Assembly: GCA_010279815.1 (NCBI GenBank)
Contig: QEOQ01000114.1
Span: 393,633-457,632 of the forward strand
Source: Brachionus plicatilis
Taxonomy: Eukaryota > Rotifera > Eurotatoria > Ploima > Brachionidae
Length of the DNA: 64,000 nucleotides
Direction: 5' to 3'
Shown here: positions 12,846 through 22,721 of the stretch, piece after piece
Numbering within the stretch: position 1 is the first letter of the stretch
Layout: each line of letters opens with the position of its first letter
The notes under the pieces: generated by a model
Databases searched by the model: none
Seen by the model: the letters and a program-made list of their open reading frames with translations, nothing else
Told to the model about the DNA's origin: nothing
Translations under genes and position numbers: made by a program

Positions 12846-13565
12846 TTACAATATATTTAGAATGTGTTTCAAAAGTTCTTTTACATTTCCCAATAAAATA
12901 AAATTATTAATTTTTAAATAGTCAATATTTTTAAACTCTGAATTCCATTCTAAAACAAATTGATAAATTTCGTTTTTTGAAAAATTTCTATCTTTGTCAA
13001 AATACATTAATTTAAGAGGTCGATGTATTGCATATTTTAATGCATTATTCAAGTAATACCCTCGTGGTGTTGTGCAAATATAAAGTAGTTCATCAACAGT
13101 AAATTCAGGAAGTAACACCTGCAAACAATCAATATAATATGTTAATTTTAAAGGACTATTATCATAACTGATACAAAATTCAAATATACAAAAATTTTTG
13201 TAACTTAATGGTACATGTAAAATAAAAAATTCTGTATTTGATTGACCAATTTGTAATTCTGGATTATTTGTGTCAAAATCAAACATGTACCTCAAACGAT
13301 GATCATGTACGGTAATTTTTGCTGGATTAAAATTTATTGAAAATACGTATGTTGTATACAAAGTAGGAAGTAAAGTAGCTTCTCGACCACGCTTTGATTA
13401 TTGAAAAAATGGATCATTCCCCTTATCAATATTGTGATTAACAATTTAATTTATGAACGAAGTTTTACCATTACCTGTTTCAGCAATTAAACAAAAAGAT
13501 TTGTTATAAAAATCTTCTTAACCCTTAATGAATTGGCTTAATGACAATTTTTGAAGTTTTTGCAT
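12846..13565 (-). pseudogene. P-loop NTPase, broken by three stops (virus-like)
   Basis: Reading from the ATG at 13565, one frame of 240 codons holds together except for three in-frame TAA codons in its first third. The last 171 codons (from 13361) are open. The N-terminal part carries a clear Walker A, ETGNGKTSF, at about 13455-13485. This class of P-loop followed by Ser-Phe-Ile-Asn resembles GTPase or dynamin-like folds, but I cannot find a DxxG or NKxD motif and leave the family open. There are no introns. It runs divergently from the JAB-like gene at 13803, as in compact viral genomes. The three stops indicate decay, or an error-laden region. Confidence 0.55.
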
Positions 13566-13802
13566 AGTTTATTATTATTAATCAATTTAAAAAATTATAA
13601 AAATTTTTAAAAAAAAGTATAATCTTGCAATTCAACCAAAATTGAATTTTAACAAAAACCCAAATTTTAAAATTATGTTCAGTCCAACTTAAAGCATTTG
13701 TTGAATGAATTAATAATTATTTATTTTTAATTTTTTTGATAAAAAATATTAAATTTTCATTCATTCTACTTTATTTTTAGGAAATTAAGAATTTAAACCA
13801 AA

Positions 13803-14384
13803 ATGTCCATCCAAATATCTAATGTAATTAATGATCCACAAACAATACAATTATCCTATGAAATAGGTGGTGCTATCGAAAAAGATACAGGAAATATCAT
13901 CAATATGCAGGTCGGAAAACCAGGAACACTGTTGATTGAATCAAAACCAATTTTTCCTATAGATGATGAACTAATTTCATGGCATACCCATCCAATTTCG
14001 GCGAATATCAGGAAAAAAAACTATCAAACACAGTTTGACGAAAATGAAATTAAAATTCATTTTGACGCATTTCCATCACCAACCGATATTGAAACATTAT
14101 TAAAGGCAGCTTTTCATTATAAAGTTGACACCCAGAAATTTATTTTTTCTGAACAAGGCAATTTAATAATTCAAACATTTATTTTTTCCAATCAACAATT
14201 GGATGAAAAAGAAAAGAAAGAAATTGAAGATGATATAAACGATATTTGTGATATAAAGTCGAATATTGCTGTTTATTCTCATAATCGCGAAAACATTTTT
14301 GTGTGGAATATAGTTGAAAAATACCAAGAAGATTTCGAAAAGTCTAACCTAAATTTTTTAAAATTAAGAATTCGTTTAAACTAA
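13803..14384 (+). CDS. JAB/MPN-like putative metalloprotease (virus-like)
   Basis: This intact 193-residue intronless ORF starts at an ATG in 'accaaaATGtcc'. Residues about 59-64 read SWHTHP, and further on comes FPSPTDIE. That is the His-x-His...Ser...Asp zinc-binding arrangement of the JAB/MPN family of deubiquitinase-like metalloproteases. An acidic residue for the usual upstream Glu can be found around residues 20-22 (GAIEKD). Large DNA viruses carry single-domain proteins with this signature. Its substrate is unknown and could be ubiquitin or a related conjugate. The flanks are AT-rich with an AATAAA near 14398. It is open while its neighbours are broken. A host or transposon origin is possible but less likely given the neighbourhood. 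Confidence 0.55.
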   Translation: MSIQISNVINDPQTIQLSYEIGGAIEKDTGNIINMQVGKPGTLLIESKPIFPIDDELISWHTHPISANIRKKNYQTQFDENEIKIHFDAFPSPTDIETLLKAAFHYKVDTQKFIFSEQGNLIIQTFIFSNQQLDEKEKKEIEDDINDICDIKSNIAVYSHNRENIFVWNIVEKYQEDFEKSNLNFLKLRIRLN

Positions 14385-14529
14385 TATTAAATTTATTTAA
14401 TAAAAATTTTCAATGTTCAATATAATTTTATTTTTTTATGAAAGAAATTATTTTACAAAGGCATGCTTCACCTCCCACCTCTTTTTTTAACAAGACATAA
14501 TAAATGTCTATGCAGTTTTTAAAAAAAAA

Positions 14530-14895
14530 AACTTGTACATGCATTATTCTTTGAAATGAACACGTATGACGTTTTTTTTATGTTGAAGCACTTGAACCTC
14601 TTTGAAATGAACAAGTAAGACGTTTTTTTTAAGTTGAAGCACTTGAACCTCATTGAAATGAACAAGTTAAAATTGAAATTTTTTTTCAAAACTTGCTCCA
14701 AATTTGGAAAATGTTTTTTTTTTGCATTTTTTTTAAATGTGATAAAAAGATTTGTGCTGCTCACAGCACCAAACTGTCTTATGCTGTCACCATACTTTAC
14801 ACATAACGTTGCTTCAACTATTCAATTACGTCATACTTGTTCATTTAACAAGTGATAAGATGCATCGAGATAAAAAAAACGTCATACTTGTTCAT
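14530..14895. repeat. short direct and inverted repeats
   Basis: A unit of about 65 bp ('aaatgaacaagtaagacg' plus 'gttgaagcacttgaacctc') occurs about two and a half times at 14550-14670. Inverted pieces ('acgtcatacttgttcattt') occur at 14828-14850 and 14880-14900. The small open frames here are low-complexity and unconvincing. The rest of 14390-15199 is AT-rich with nothing recognisable. Confidence 0.6.
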
Positions 14896-15306
14896 TTACA
14901 ACTATGATGTGAATTTAAATTTTTTAACAAGACAAAAAAATCTACCATTAATATACTAAAAAAATGTATTACATGAAAACAAAATTTTATATTTCTACAT
15001 AACATTTTATCCATTATAAAAAAAACACATACACACACACAAACATTAAAATCAATTTTACACTAAAAATTTGGCATTTGTTTACATGTTACACAACAAC
15101 AACAACTGTTCAAAATTTTGGTATAAATATATGAATGATTTTTGCATAATTATAAAATGGGTTTGCAGGTCCCAACACAAATGTTGTAGAATAAAATTAC
15201 TAATTTGGATCAACATGAAAGTTGTTACTACTACTACTACTACTATTGTTATGACAAATTTAATCTCTTTAAAAAATTGGACAATACGAGAATGACTGTG
15301 ACATAG

Positions 15307-15552
15307 ATGGCTATTGTCCCGAATCAGGTAAAAATGAAATTCATACTACAGCAATCAAATGATGCTGGTTATTTAAAAAATGAAACTACAATTATTAAAA
15401 TAGATGATAAATTAGTTGATTCTGCTGACTTGGATATCCAACATTCCATTTTTATACCATTGTACAAGAATATTTTTATTAACTTTTTGATTACTATTAT
15501 GCATGTTTTACTTCATTGTCAACACATTCGTAGACAAACAATAAAAAACTAG
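15307..15552 (+). CDS. small unrecognised ORF, copy 1
   Basis: This 81-codon frame starts at an ATG and has a close, also open copy at 21774-22019 in the duplicated segment. Differences between the copies are mostly single substitutions that leave the frame open. That slightly favours a real short protein. It has a hydrophobic stretch near residues 50-66. I do not recognise it. Confidence 0.35.
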   Translation: MAIVPNQVKMKFILQQSNDAGYLKNETTIIKIDDKLVDSADLDIQHSIFIPLYKNIFINFLITIMHVLLHCQHIRRQTIKN

Positions 15553-15733
15553 TTTTGCTATTTTTTTATTGAAAGTTTATCTATTATAATGAGCAAATTT
15601 CAAAAAAATTACTTAAAACAAACATTTTTATTATTAATAAATTTTTCTTGTTCTTCATTTACACCGAATAACCACCATTTTTCGATCAATTAATTTAATG
15701 AAAAAATGTAATTAAATTAATTGATCGAAAAAA

Positions 15734-15925
15734 TCAATTTCGATCAATTAATTTAATTGATCGAAATTGTCTTAACTTTGTTGTCTTATACATGCTTCCA
15801 GCATGTATAAGACAAAAATTTACATACAATTCACAACATGACCAAGTTCTTAATTGGTTATTATCAATACTTGATTGTACAACATTTATTTTATCATTTT
15901 CCAAATCCAGTTTAACTTTTATCAA
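15734..15925 (-). pseudogene. 5' fragment of the unrecognised gene at 22080, copy 1
   Basis: The first 40 or so codons match the N-terminal region upstream of 22721 in copy 2. This includes the segment with Thr-Trp-Ser-Cys-Cys-Glu-Leu-Tyr. The frame then runs into the palindromic filler that replaced the rest of the gene. The initiating codon is unclear in both copies. Confidence 0.6.
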
Positions 15926-16000
15926 CTGCCATACAAATCATTACCACCATTTAATTCTTATCTTACTATAAATGTAATTGAATTTTCATTTTTTGTCATT

Positions 16001-16563
16001 NNNNNNNNNNNNNNNNNNNNNNNNNNNNNNNNNNNNNNNNNNNNNNNNNNNNNNNNNNNNNNNNNNNNNNNNNNNNNNNNNNNNNNNNNNNNNNNNNNNN
16101 NNNNNNNNNNNNNNNNNNNNNNNNNNNNNNNNNNNNNNNNNNNNNNNNNNNNNNNNNNNNNNNNNNNNNNNNNNNNNNNNNNNNNNNNNNNNNNNNNNNN
16201 NNNNNNNNNNNNNNNNNNNNNNNNNNNNNNNNNNNNNNNNNNNNNNNNNNNNNNNNNNNNNNNNNNNNNNNNNNNNNNNNNNNNNNNNNNNNNNNNNNNN
16301 NNNNNNNNNNNNNNNNNNNNNNNNNNNNNNNNNNNNNNNNNNNNNNNNNNNNNNNNNNNNNNNNNNNNNNNNNNNNNNNNNNNNNNNNNNNNNNNNNNNN
16401 NNNNNNNNNNNNNNNNNNNNNNNNNNNNNNNNNNNNNNNNNNNNNNNNNNNNNNNNNNNNNNNNNNNNNNNNNNNNNNNNNNNNNNNNNNNNNNNNNNNN
16501 NNNNNNNNNNNNNNNNNNNNNNNNNNNNNNNNNNNNNNNNNNNNNNNNNNNNNNNNNNNNNNN
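16001..16563. other. assembly gap (563 N)
   Basis: The sequence is unknown here. The gap separates copy 1 of the duplicated viral-like segment from the 3' end of the retrotransposon. It probably contains that element's missing LTR. A poly-A run follows directly at 16564-16582. Any open frame drawn across the gap is meaningless. Confidence 1.
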
Positions 16564-16669
16564 AAAAAAAAAAAAAAAAAAAACTTTGAACAACAAAAAT
16601 GTTATATATTAGTCCGAATAGATCGGGTTGAGTTGATTGGTGTCTATCGCCTCTACACATATTGGACAC

Positions 16670-18434
16670 TTATCTGTATGTTAGACGATCGACTGGACGT
16701 TTAATTCTAGTCGGGCGGCTGCTTCTTTGATTAATAGAGGTAGCTGCCTCCTGTTCAACTGGGTAAAAAGGCTGAGGGTCTACTTGGACTAGCTGATCGC
16801 CTGAATCTGGCTGATTTTGCTTTGCAATGCTTTCTTTCCTTAATTCAGGTCTCTTTTTATTATTTTGCTTTTGGTAATTCCTCTTGTCTCGTCCCTTTTT
16901 ACCCTTTTCTGGTTGAGTTAGTTGAGCCAATTCAGTCTCATTTTCAGGTTGTTCAGTGGTCGCTGGAGACAGACCAAAATACCTTTTTAACCTATTATGG
17001 TGTACTGTCCGAGCCTTAGCTTTTGGGTTCCTTGCTAATCGAATGTGGTAGTCCAGCTCATTGAGTTTTTTAACGATCTCATATGGACCTTCCCACTTAT
17101 TAGCCAATTTCTTTGATAGACCTGGTTTAATGGTTACTACATTTTTTAAAACTAAATCACCCTCATTGTAATGGGTTGGTTTGATATTACGGTTGTACAA
17201 AAATTGAGTTTTTTCAAGTTTTAGATCCGTATTTGTTTTGACCTTATTGAACACTTCAACTAAATGCTCTTTAAGTTGAAATAGATACCTTTCTACTCTT
17301 GACTGCTCAGGATTTGGGGGGTCCACTAATACTTCCTGAGAGTCGGATGTCTCAAGTTCCTCCATTTGATTCTCTGTTATTACCAGATCAATTGGAAGCT
17401 TCGGTTTTCGCCCAAACATGAGTTCAAACGGAGTATATCCAGTAGCTGAATGGACTGACACGTTATAGGCGTAGGCTAGTTTGTTAAGCAACTTGTCCCA
17501 GTCGTTCTGATTATCGTTCACGAAACAGGATATCATTGTCTTTAAAGTCCTGTTGAACCGTTCGGTAAGTCCATTGCACTCTGGGTGATATGGGCTGGTC
17601 TTTAGTTGGTGAATGTCTAATAGTTCATAGAGTTTTTTCATTATTCCGGCTTGAAAATTGGTTCCTAAGTCTGTCAAGACGTTTGTAGATAACCCAAAAA
17701 GGAATATAAAGTACAGGAACTTGTCTATGATCGTCTCAGCCGTTTGATCCATTAGTGCAAATAAAATTACAAACTTCGAAAAATGACAACATATTACCAG
17801 AATATATTTGTTACCATCCGAAGAAATAGGTAGGGAGCCTACAATGTCCATAGTTATAAGCTGCATCGGTTGATCAGTCTTAATTGGTCTTAAAGCAGCT
17901 TTTGGGAGTTTGCTTGGGCTTTTTGTTTTCTGGCAAGCCTCACATTGCTTTATAAAATTTTCGATTAAATAGCCAAGTTTCGGTCTGAAGAAGCGATCGA
18001 ACAATTTTTCTTTGGTTCTCTTTGTTCCAAGGTGTCCGCTTAATACATTTGAGTGTACTAGGTCAATGGCAAGGTTGATATTGTCGTAAGCTAGGACAAG
18101 TTTTGGTTTGCCAACATCTCCTTCCCCTGCAAAATAGAGTTTATCGTTTATAACGTGGTAATCTTTGTAGAACCGGAAAAGAGATTTTTGATTGTTAGTT
18201 AAATTGTCTTTTCTAATAGACGAACAATCAATGGAATTTCGCTTCACGTTGATCATCCACTGTATGTCTTGGTCATTGCTTTGGTCTAATAAATTAGGTG
18301 GTAAGTAATCGTAAGAGTCTCCACTTTGATTAGTTATTACGTTAATGACAAGGTTTTCGTTTTCGTCGTCTGAGACGGGTGGTTCTTCGATCGACCACCT
18401 TGATAATGCATCTGCATTTGAGTGTTTTTTACCA
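16670..18434 (-). pseudogene. retrotransposon integrase part of pol
   Basis: The open frame from 18256 (528 codons) extends upstream in frame to about 18428, where it begins with KKHSNADALSR, the usual end of the RNase H region. It has an N-terminal zinc-binding His-His-Cys-Cys (H...GHLGTKR...CEAC) and the catalytic core (MDIVGSLP, DLGTNF, PYHPECNGLTERFNRT). It also has the C-terminal GPY/F module (WEGPYEIVKKL), then a basic Gln/Lys-rich tail. The upstream RT frame stops at 18435, so the two halves of pol are out of register by a small indel. The intact downstream frame suggests the break is recent or a sequencing error. Confidence 0.85.
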
Positions 18435-21400
18435 TTAGATTATTTTGAAATCATAGTTAAATAATCTGATTAACCATCGAGCAAGTCGAGCATTTGGTTT
18501 GCTACAACTCATTAACCAAGAAAGCGGTTGGTGATCGACGTACACTTCAAAGAAACGACCGTACAAATACTGATGAAAGTACTCGATCGCCAAAACGATA
18601 GCCAAGAGCTCTTTTTCAGTGGTGCTGTAGTTTTTTTGAGCCTTGTTTAAGCCTCTACTAAAGTATGCAATTGGTTTTAAAACGCCATTTTGTAATTGGG
18701 ATATGACAGCACCGACACCTGTATTACATGCATCGGTGTCCAGCCTGAATGTCAATTTTAAATCTGGCAGAGCCAAAAAGGAATCTGAGGTCAATATTGA
18801 TCTCAACGTATTGAATGCTCTTTCACATTTTTCATCCCATTTAATTGATCCGTCTCTTGTACAACCATCTTTTGATGTTAGGAAATATAGTGGGGCGGCT
18901 ATGATGGAAAATACCTCAACAAACTTTCGATAGTATTGCGCGAGGCCTAGAAAGGACTGAACTTGAGTTAGATTTGTAGGACGAGCGTATCTGTGTAATG
19001 CCTCAACTTTGGAGGGATCAGGTTTGATACGACCATACGATATCACATGACCGAGAAATGATACCTCTTCTTTTAACAATTCACATTTTTTAAGCTTAAT
19101 TTTTAGACCAAATTCTCGGAGTTTTTCAACCACTTTGTTCAGATGGGAAATATGATCGGCTAAGGTAGATGAATGAATTAAGATGTCATCCAGGAACACA
19201 CTCACGTATCTAGCTTCGATACACTCTTTTAACACCATATTCATCATACGTTGAAAAGTTGCCGGAGCATTTGTTAAACCCATTGGCATCACATTATATT
19301 CAAATAATCCCCACTCACATGAGAAGGCAGTAAACTTTTTTGAAAATTCGTCCAAAAGAATTTGAAAGAATCCTTGATATAAATCTAATTTTGTGTACCA
19401 CTTTGAGCTTGCTAACAAGGCGAACATATCGTCGGAGTTTGGAAGTGGGTGCGCATCTTTTATAGTTATGCTATTTAGCTTTGAATAATCGACCGTAAAT
19501 CTAATAGTACCGTCGGTTTTAGCGACCAAAAGTACGGGCGAACTCCAAGGACTTTCACTTTTTTGTATAAGACCAGCCTTTAACATCTCATCCAACATGT
19601 TTTTGAATTCCATCCTTTTACTGTAAGGTAACCGTCTTACTTTTTCGCGTATTGGCGGGTGGTTTGGGTCAATAAGTAAAATTTTGTGTCTAATTGGGCA
19701 AGATACATTGTAGGCTAGTTCTAGTAGACAGGATGCCGAAATTTCCATGAGTTTAGATTTTACTGATTCAATTGTTCTTAAAACGTCGTCAAAATTATCT
19801 TTAATTGAATTAATCATGTATTTACAACCAAGAGTGTTTAAATTGTTCCAGCTAGGCCTTCCTTTTCTATCATAGCCATCGGTTTTAGATAAAGTTAAGT
19901 CGTTTGAGATATCTTGGACGGTTTTCTGAATCACGCTAGACATGTGTTTGAGTGTACGAGAATAGGGGAGTAAATCGCGGCCGAGTAGACAATCGACCAA
20001 CAAATTTTTCACCACTAACAAGTGTGATACGACAGTGTCGTTTCCGATTTGAATCGTCACTTTAGTAAGTCCAAGTACATTTGTCATAACACCTCCAGCG
20101 GAGTAAATTTCACGTTCAATATTGACCAGTTTCGGTTTTGGAGTTAATCTCTCGTATACATCGTAGCTAAGTGCTGAGATGTCGGCACCTGTGTCTAAGT
20201 CAAATACGACTACGTTTTCATTTATTTTGCATGCACCACGGATAGGGTCTGGTCGCTTGGTGTGCACGTGTACTGGTGTTTTTAAAGACATTTGAAACAT
20301 CTTTAAACCTTTCAGGTTTAATAGGAAGCCAGGCTGGGGAGGCTCAGGTTGGTTGGTAATACCGATACTCTCTGAATCTCTCCGTGTTCTGATTGCTTTA
20401 GCAGGCTGTTCTTTTAGGGCGTTTGAGTAAAATCTTGATCTTACTCCTTCTTTGATTTTTGAGCATGGGACGTTAATGAACACAGTATCAGCACCATCCT
20501 CGATGGACCCCAACTTGTTAATTTGAGGCTTGTATTTAATTTTATCGGTTTTCCTTAATTTGCTCTCCCACTCACTAGCCAATTCCATGATCTCGTTTAA
20601 CGGTAAACTGAATTTGTTACAAAGCTTGTCTTTGATACGCTCGTCCTTGATACCACGTATGAATCGATCTTTGATGAACTCGTCCCTGGAAATCATGTCG
20701 TGTTCGAATGCATCACGAGCCAATTTCTTTAGTGTACCAATAAATTGAAAGAGGTTTTCGTCGTCAGCTTGGGATCGATTGACTAAGGACAAGACCGGAT
20801 CATGATAAGATTCATGTTTAGAAAACAATCTTATCAATGACTTGCGTATCATTAGAAAGTTTGTTTTAGGCTTTTCATTTAACAGGAAGTTGTCTAATTC
20901 CTCGATTACGTCCGGACTCAATAGTTCTAAGATGAGACTACGTTTTTCTTCCTCACTCGCATCTTTGTTGCGACGTTCAAACACGCTCAACCATCCATGG
21001 ATATTGTCATTTACACAAAACATTGGTGTAACTACGTGTTTTGTCCAATTTAAACCTGTTTTTTTATTCTTAAATAGACCAACTACTTTGAGAATCACCC
21101 ATTTGATTGCTGAATATACGATGGTAAGAGAGAAACGTGTAAGTTTACATGTGAAACAAAACAACATAATATTCCACGCCGTTGACGCTACACCTATCCA
21201 AAATAACGCCTTTGAGAGAAACGAGGGCCAGGACATATATGATACGTGGTCATAATTACTCTTAAAGAAGTCAAAAATTCTATCAGGGATAGAATGATTA
21301 CTAAATGCGGGTTGCTCAGGCTGATTAAATGGGATATTTGTATCAACCATTTCGTCTGCCAGGTCAAGGATTTTCCGACTAACCACGTAAATGAACGCGC

Positions 21401-21485
21401 AGTACAGAGTACGAATTGCCATAAGCATTCCTCGTGCGTAATGGTTAGTTGCCACTTTAGGAAAATCTATGCGAAAAGATATCAA
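18435..21485 (-). CDS. retrotransposon gag-protease-RT-RNase H
   Basis: This is a frame of 1016 codons. The first ATG is at codon 20 (21428), since the frame opens at a TTG. Residues about 90-140 contain two hydrophobic, probably membrane-spanning segments, unusual ahead of a gag domain. The gag-like helical region follows (about 150-340, with RRNKDASEEEK and IRGIKDERIKDKL). I saw no CCHC knuckle. The protease has DTGADIS. RT has KLDLYQGFFQ, MPMGLTNAPATFQ and FLDD in place of the more common Y(V/I)DD. RNase H has DTDA, EKEL and VDHQPL. The frame ends by a frameshift at 18435 just before the end of RNase H. Gag would package RNA, and RT with RNase H would make the cDNA. Confidence 0.88.
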   Translation of the reverse strand: MISFRIDFPKVATNHYARGMLMAIRTLYCAFIYVVSRKILDLADEMVDTNIPFNQPEQPAFSNHSIPDRIFDFFKSNYDHVSYMSWPSFLSKALFWIGVASTAWNIMLFCFTCKLTRFSLTIVYSAIKWVILKVVGLFKNKKTGLNWTKHVVTPMFCVNDNIHGWLSVFERRNKDASEEEKRSLILELLSPDVIEELDNFLLNEKPKTNFLMIRKSLIRLFSKHESYHDPVLSLVNRSQADDENLFQFIGTLKKLARDAFEHDMISRDEFIKDRFIRGIKDERIKDKLCNKFSLPLNEIMELASEWESKLRKTDKIKYKPQINKLGSIEDGADTVFINVPCSKIKEGVRSRFYSNALKEQPAKAIRTRRDSESIGITNQPEPPQPGFLLNLKGLKMFQMSLKTPVHVHTKRPDPIRGACKINENVVVFDLDTGADISALSYDVYERLTPKPKLVNIEREIYSAGGVMTNVLGLTKVTIQIGNDTVVSHLLVVKNLLVDCLLGRDLLPYSRTLKHMSSVIQKTVQDISNDLTLSKTDGYDRKGRPSWNNLNTLGCKYMINSIKDNFDDVLRTIESVKSKLMEISASCLLELAYNVSCPIRHKILLIDPNHPPIREKVRRLPYSKRMEFKNMLDEMLKAGLIQKSESPWSSPVLLVAKTDGTIRFTVDYSKLNSITIKDAHPLPNSDDMFALLASSKWYTKLDLYQGFFQILLDEFSKKFTAFSCEWGLFEYNVMPMGLTNAPATFQRMMNMVLKECIEARYVSVFLDDILIHSSTLADHISHLNKVVEKLREFGLKIKLKKCELLKEEVSFLGHVISYGRIKPDPSKVEALHRYARPTNLTQVQSFLGLAQYYRKFVEVFSIIAAPLYFLTSKDGCTRDGSIKWDEKCERAFNTLRSILTSDSFLALPDLKLTFRLDTDACNTGVGAVISQLQNGVLKPIAYFSRGLNKAQKNYSTTEKELLAIVLAIEYFHQYLYGRFFEVYVDHQPLSWLMSCSKPNARLARWLIRLFNYDFKII

Positions 21486-21497
21486 ACTTCTTTTTTA

Positions 21498-21507
21498 TCG
21501 GGCGCCA
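21498..21507 (-). promoter_or_regulatory. primer binding site, tRNA-Lys type
   Basis: Read on the minus strand, the bases next to the LTR are TGGCGCCCGA, one nucleotide from its edge. This matches the first ten positions of the primer site used with tRNA-Lys by many retroelements. The match stops after ten bases. Confidence 0.75.
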
Positions 21508-21508
21508 A

Positions 21509-21660
21509 TGTTATAAAGTGAAACTTTATCGTTTTAGGTTTTTTAAGTTTTTATTAGGTCTTATGAATTTATTCCCCTCAAGAGGAGAAAGCAAGTTATT
21601 ATATAGAAAAATTAAATAATGAGCGAGGGGAAGATGGATTAAGTTTTGCTCGGCATAACA
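21509..21660 (-). repeat. LTR (5' LTR of the minus-strand element)
   Basis: The repeat starts TGTTAT and ends ATAACA, giving TG..CA termini with a 6-bp inverted end. It lies between the primer binding site and flanking sequence that also exists without it at 15200. The partner LTR was not found in sequenced bases. Confidence 0.8.
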
Positions 21661-21773
21661 CTAATTTGGATCAACATGAAAGTTGTTACTACTACTACTA
21701 CTACTACTATTATTGTTATGACAAATTCAATCTCTTGAAAAAATTGGACAATACGAGAATGACTGTGACATAG

Positions 21774-22019
21774 ATGGCTATTGTCCCGAATCAGGTAAAA
21801 ATGAAATTCATACTACAGCAATCAAATGATGCTGGTTATTTAAAAAATGATCCTACAATTATTAAAATTGATGACAAATTAGTTGATTTTGCTGACTTGG
21901 ATGTCCAACATTCCATTTTTATACCATTGAACAAGAATATTTTTATTAACTATTTGATTACTATTATGCATTTGTTACTTCATTGTCAACACATTAGTAG
22001 ACAAACAATAAAAAACTAG
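21774..22019 (+). CDS. small unrecognised ORF, copy 2
   Basis: This is the 81-codon counterpart of 15307-15552, open throughout. Most substitutions relative to copy 1 change single residues. No motif is recognised. Confidence 0.35.
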   Translation: MAIVPNQVKMKFILQQSNDAGYLKNDPTIIKIDDKLVDFADLDVQHSIFIPLNKNIFINYLITIMHLLLHCQHISRQTIKN

Positions 22020-22079
22020 TTTTGCTATTTTTTTTATTGACAGTTTATTTATTATAATGAGAAAATTTCAAAAAAATAT

Positions 22080-22721
22080 TTAAAAACAAACATTTTTATT
22101 ATTAATAAATTTTTCTTGTCCTTCATTTACACCGAATAGCCACCATTTTTCGATCGATGAATTTAATGAAAAAATGTAATTGTCAAAAATCATTATATTA
22201 TTATTCACAATTGTCACTAAATTATATCTCATTACATTAAAATATCTTACAAGTATATTTTTAATTTTTTCCGAACAATAAATTGAAAAACAATTGTTCG
22301 GATTAGCAATCAAAATGTTATTTGAATCACTATAAAAACGGAAAAAATTAACAAAATTAAAAGAACCCATGTGAAAAAAAACATGTTCTTGAAAATTGAT
22401 CGGCAACATGTAGTCATTGTAAAATATATCATTAGCAATTAATACGTCTATTTCTATGTCTGTCAAATTGTTTTCTTGCATAAAAGAAATAAAACGTTCA
22501 AGATACAACACGTAAACTTTTGTTATTTCCAATACATCTGTCAAAATATATATATATTCAAATGACAAACAAACATTTTGTTTGACAATTTTATTTGCAG
22601 CTATTATAGAATAGTTTGTCAAAACATTTGTAATGTTGTTAAAGTAATATAATAAAAAAACGTTAATTAATTTCCTATTTGAGATTGAAGAAGCATGTAT
22701 AAGACAAAAATTTGCATACAA
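22080..22721 (-). CDS. unrecognised intronless gene (virus-like)
   Basis: This open frame has 213 codons. The frame continues upstream to about 22811, but a TAG interrupts it there where copy 1 has TTG, so the true N-terminus may be about 30 residues longer and broken in this copy. The product is rich in Asn, Ile, Phe and Tyr. It has a cysteine pair in the upstream part and a Trp-Trp near its C-terminus (KWWLFGVN). There is no catalytic motif that I can name. It lies tail to tail with the 81-codon ORF, and the compact arrangement fits the viral-like cluster. Confidence 0.45.
   Translation of the reverse strand: MYANFCLIHASSISNRKLINVFLLYYFNNITNVLTNYSIIAANKIVKQNVCLSFEYIYILTDVLEITKVYVLYLERFISFMQENNLTDIEIDVLIANDIFYNDYMLPINFQEHVFFHMGSFNFVNFFRFYSDSNNILIANPNNCFSIYCSEKIKNILVRYFNVMRYNLVTIVNNNIMIFDNYIFSLNSSIEKWWLFGVNEGQEKFINNKNVCF

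Larger units (their letters stand above)
15200..16000. repeat. duplicated segment, copy 1 (up to the gap)
   Basis: The sequence starting 'ctaatttggatcaacatg' at 15200 repeats at 21661, immediately after the retrotransposon LTR. The two copies stay alignable at roughly 90% or better up to the assembly gap. Copy 1 lacks about 500 bp present in copy 2 (about 22180-22680). In their place it has several inverted copies of 'cgatcaattaattta' (15683-15770). In copy 1 the sequence before 15200 ('aaaattactaat') is uninterrupted, so it looks like the empty insertion site. Confidence 0.85.
16564..21660 (-). mobile_element. Ty3/gypsy LTR retrotransposon
   Basis: The element reads on the minus strand. From right to left it has a 152-bp LTR (21509-21660), a tRNA-Lys-type primer binding site, a gag-protease-RT-RNase H frame, an integrase frame and the end of coding sequence at 16670. 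The second LTR is not visible and should lie in the gap. The domain order protease-RT-RNase H-integrase identifies Ty3/gypsy (Metaviridae). No env-like ORF is present downstream of integrase. It was inserted into the viral-like segment just before 'ctaat' at 21661. Confidence 0.9.

Noticed and set aside
14519..14855. Overlapping small open frames on both strands
   Set aside because: They consist of translated short repeats and poly-T runs, with no conservation evidence.
15875..16669. Several open frames of 200 or more codons across the N gap
   Set aside because: They are open only because unknown bases cannot form stops; no real coding sequence is shown.
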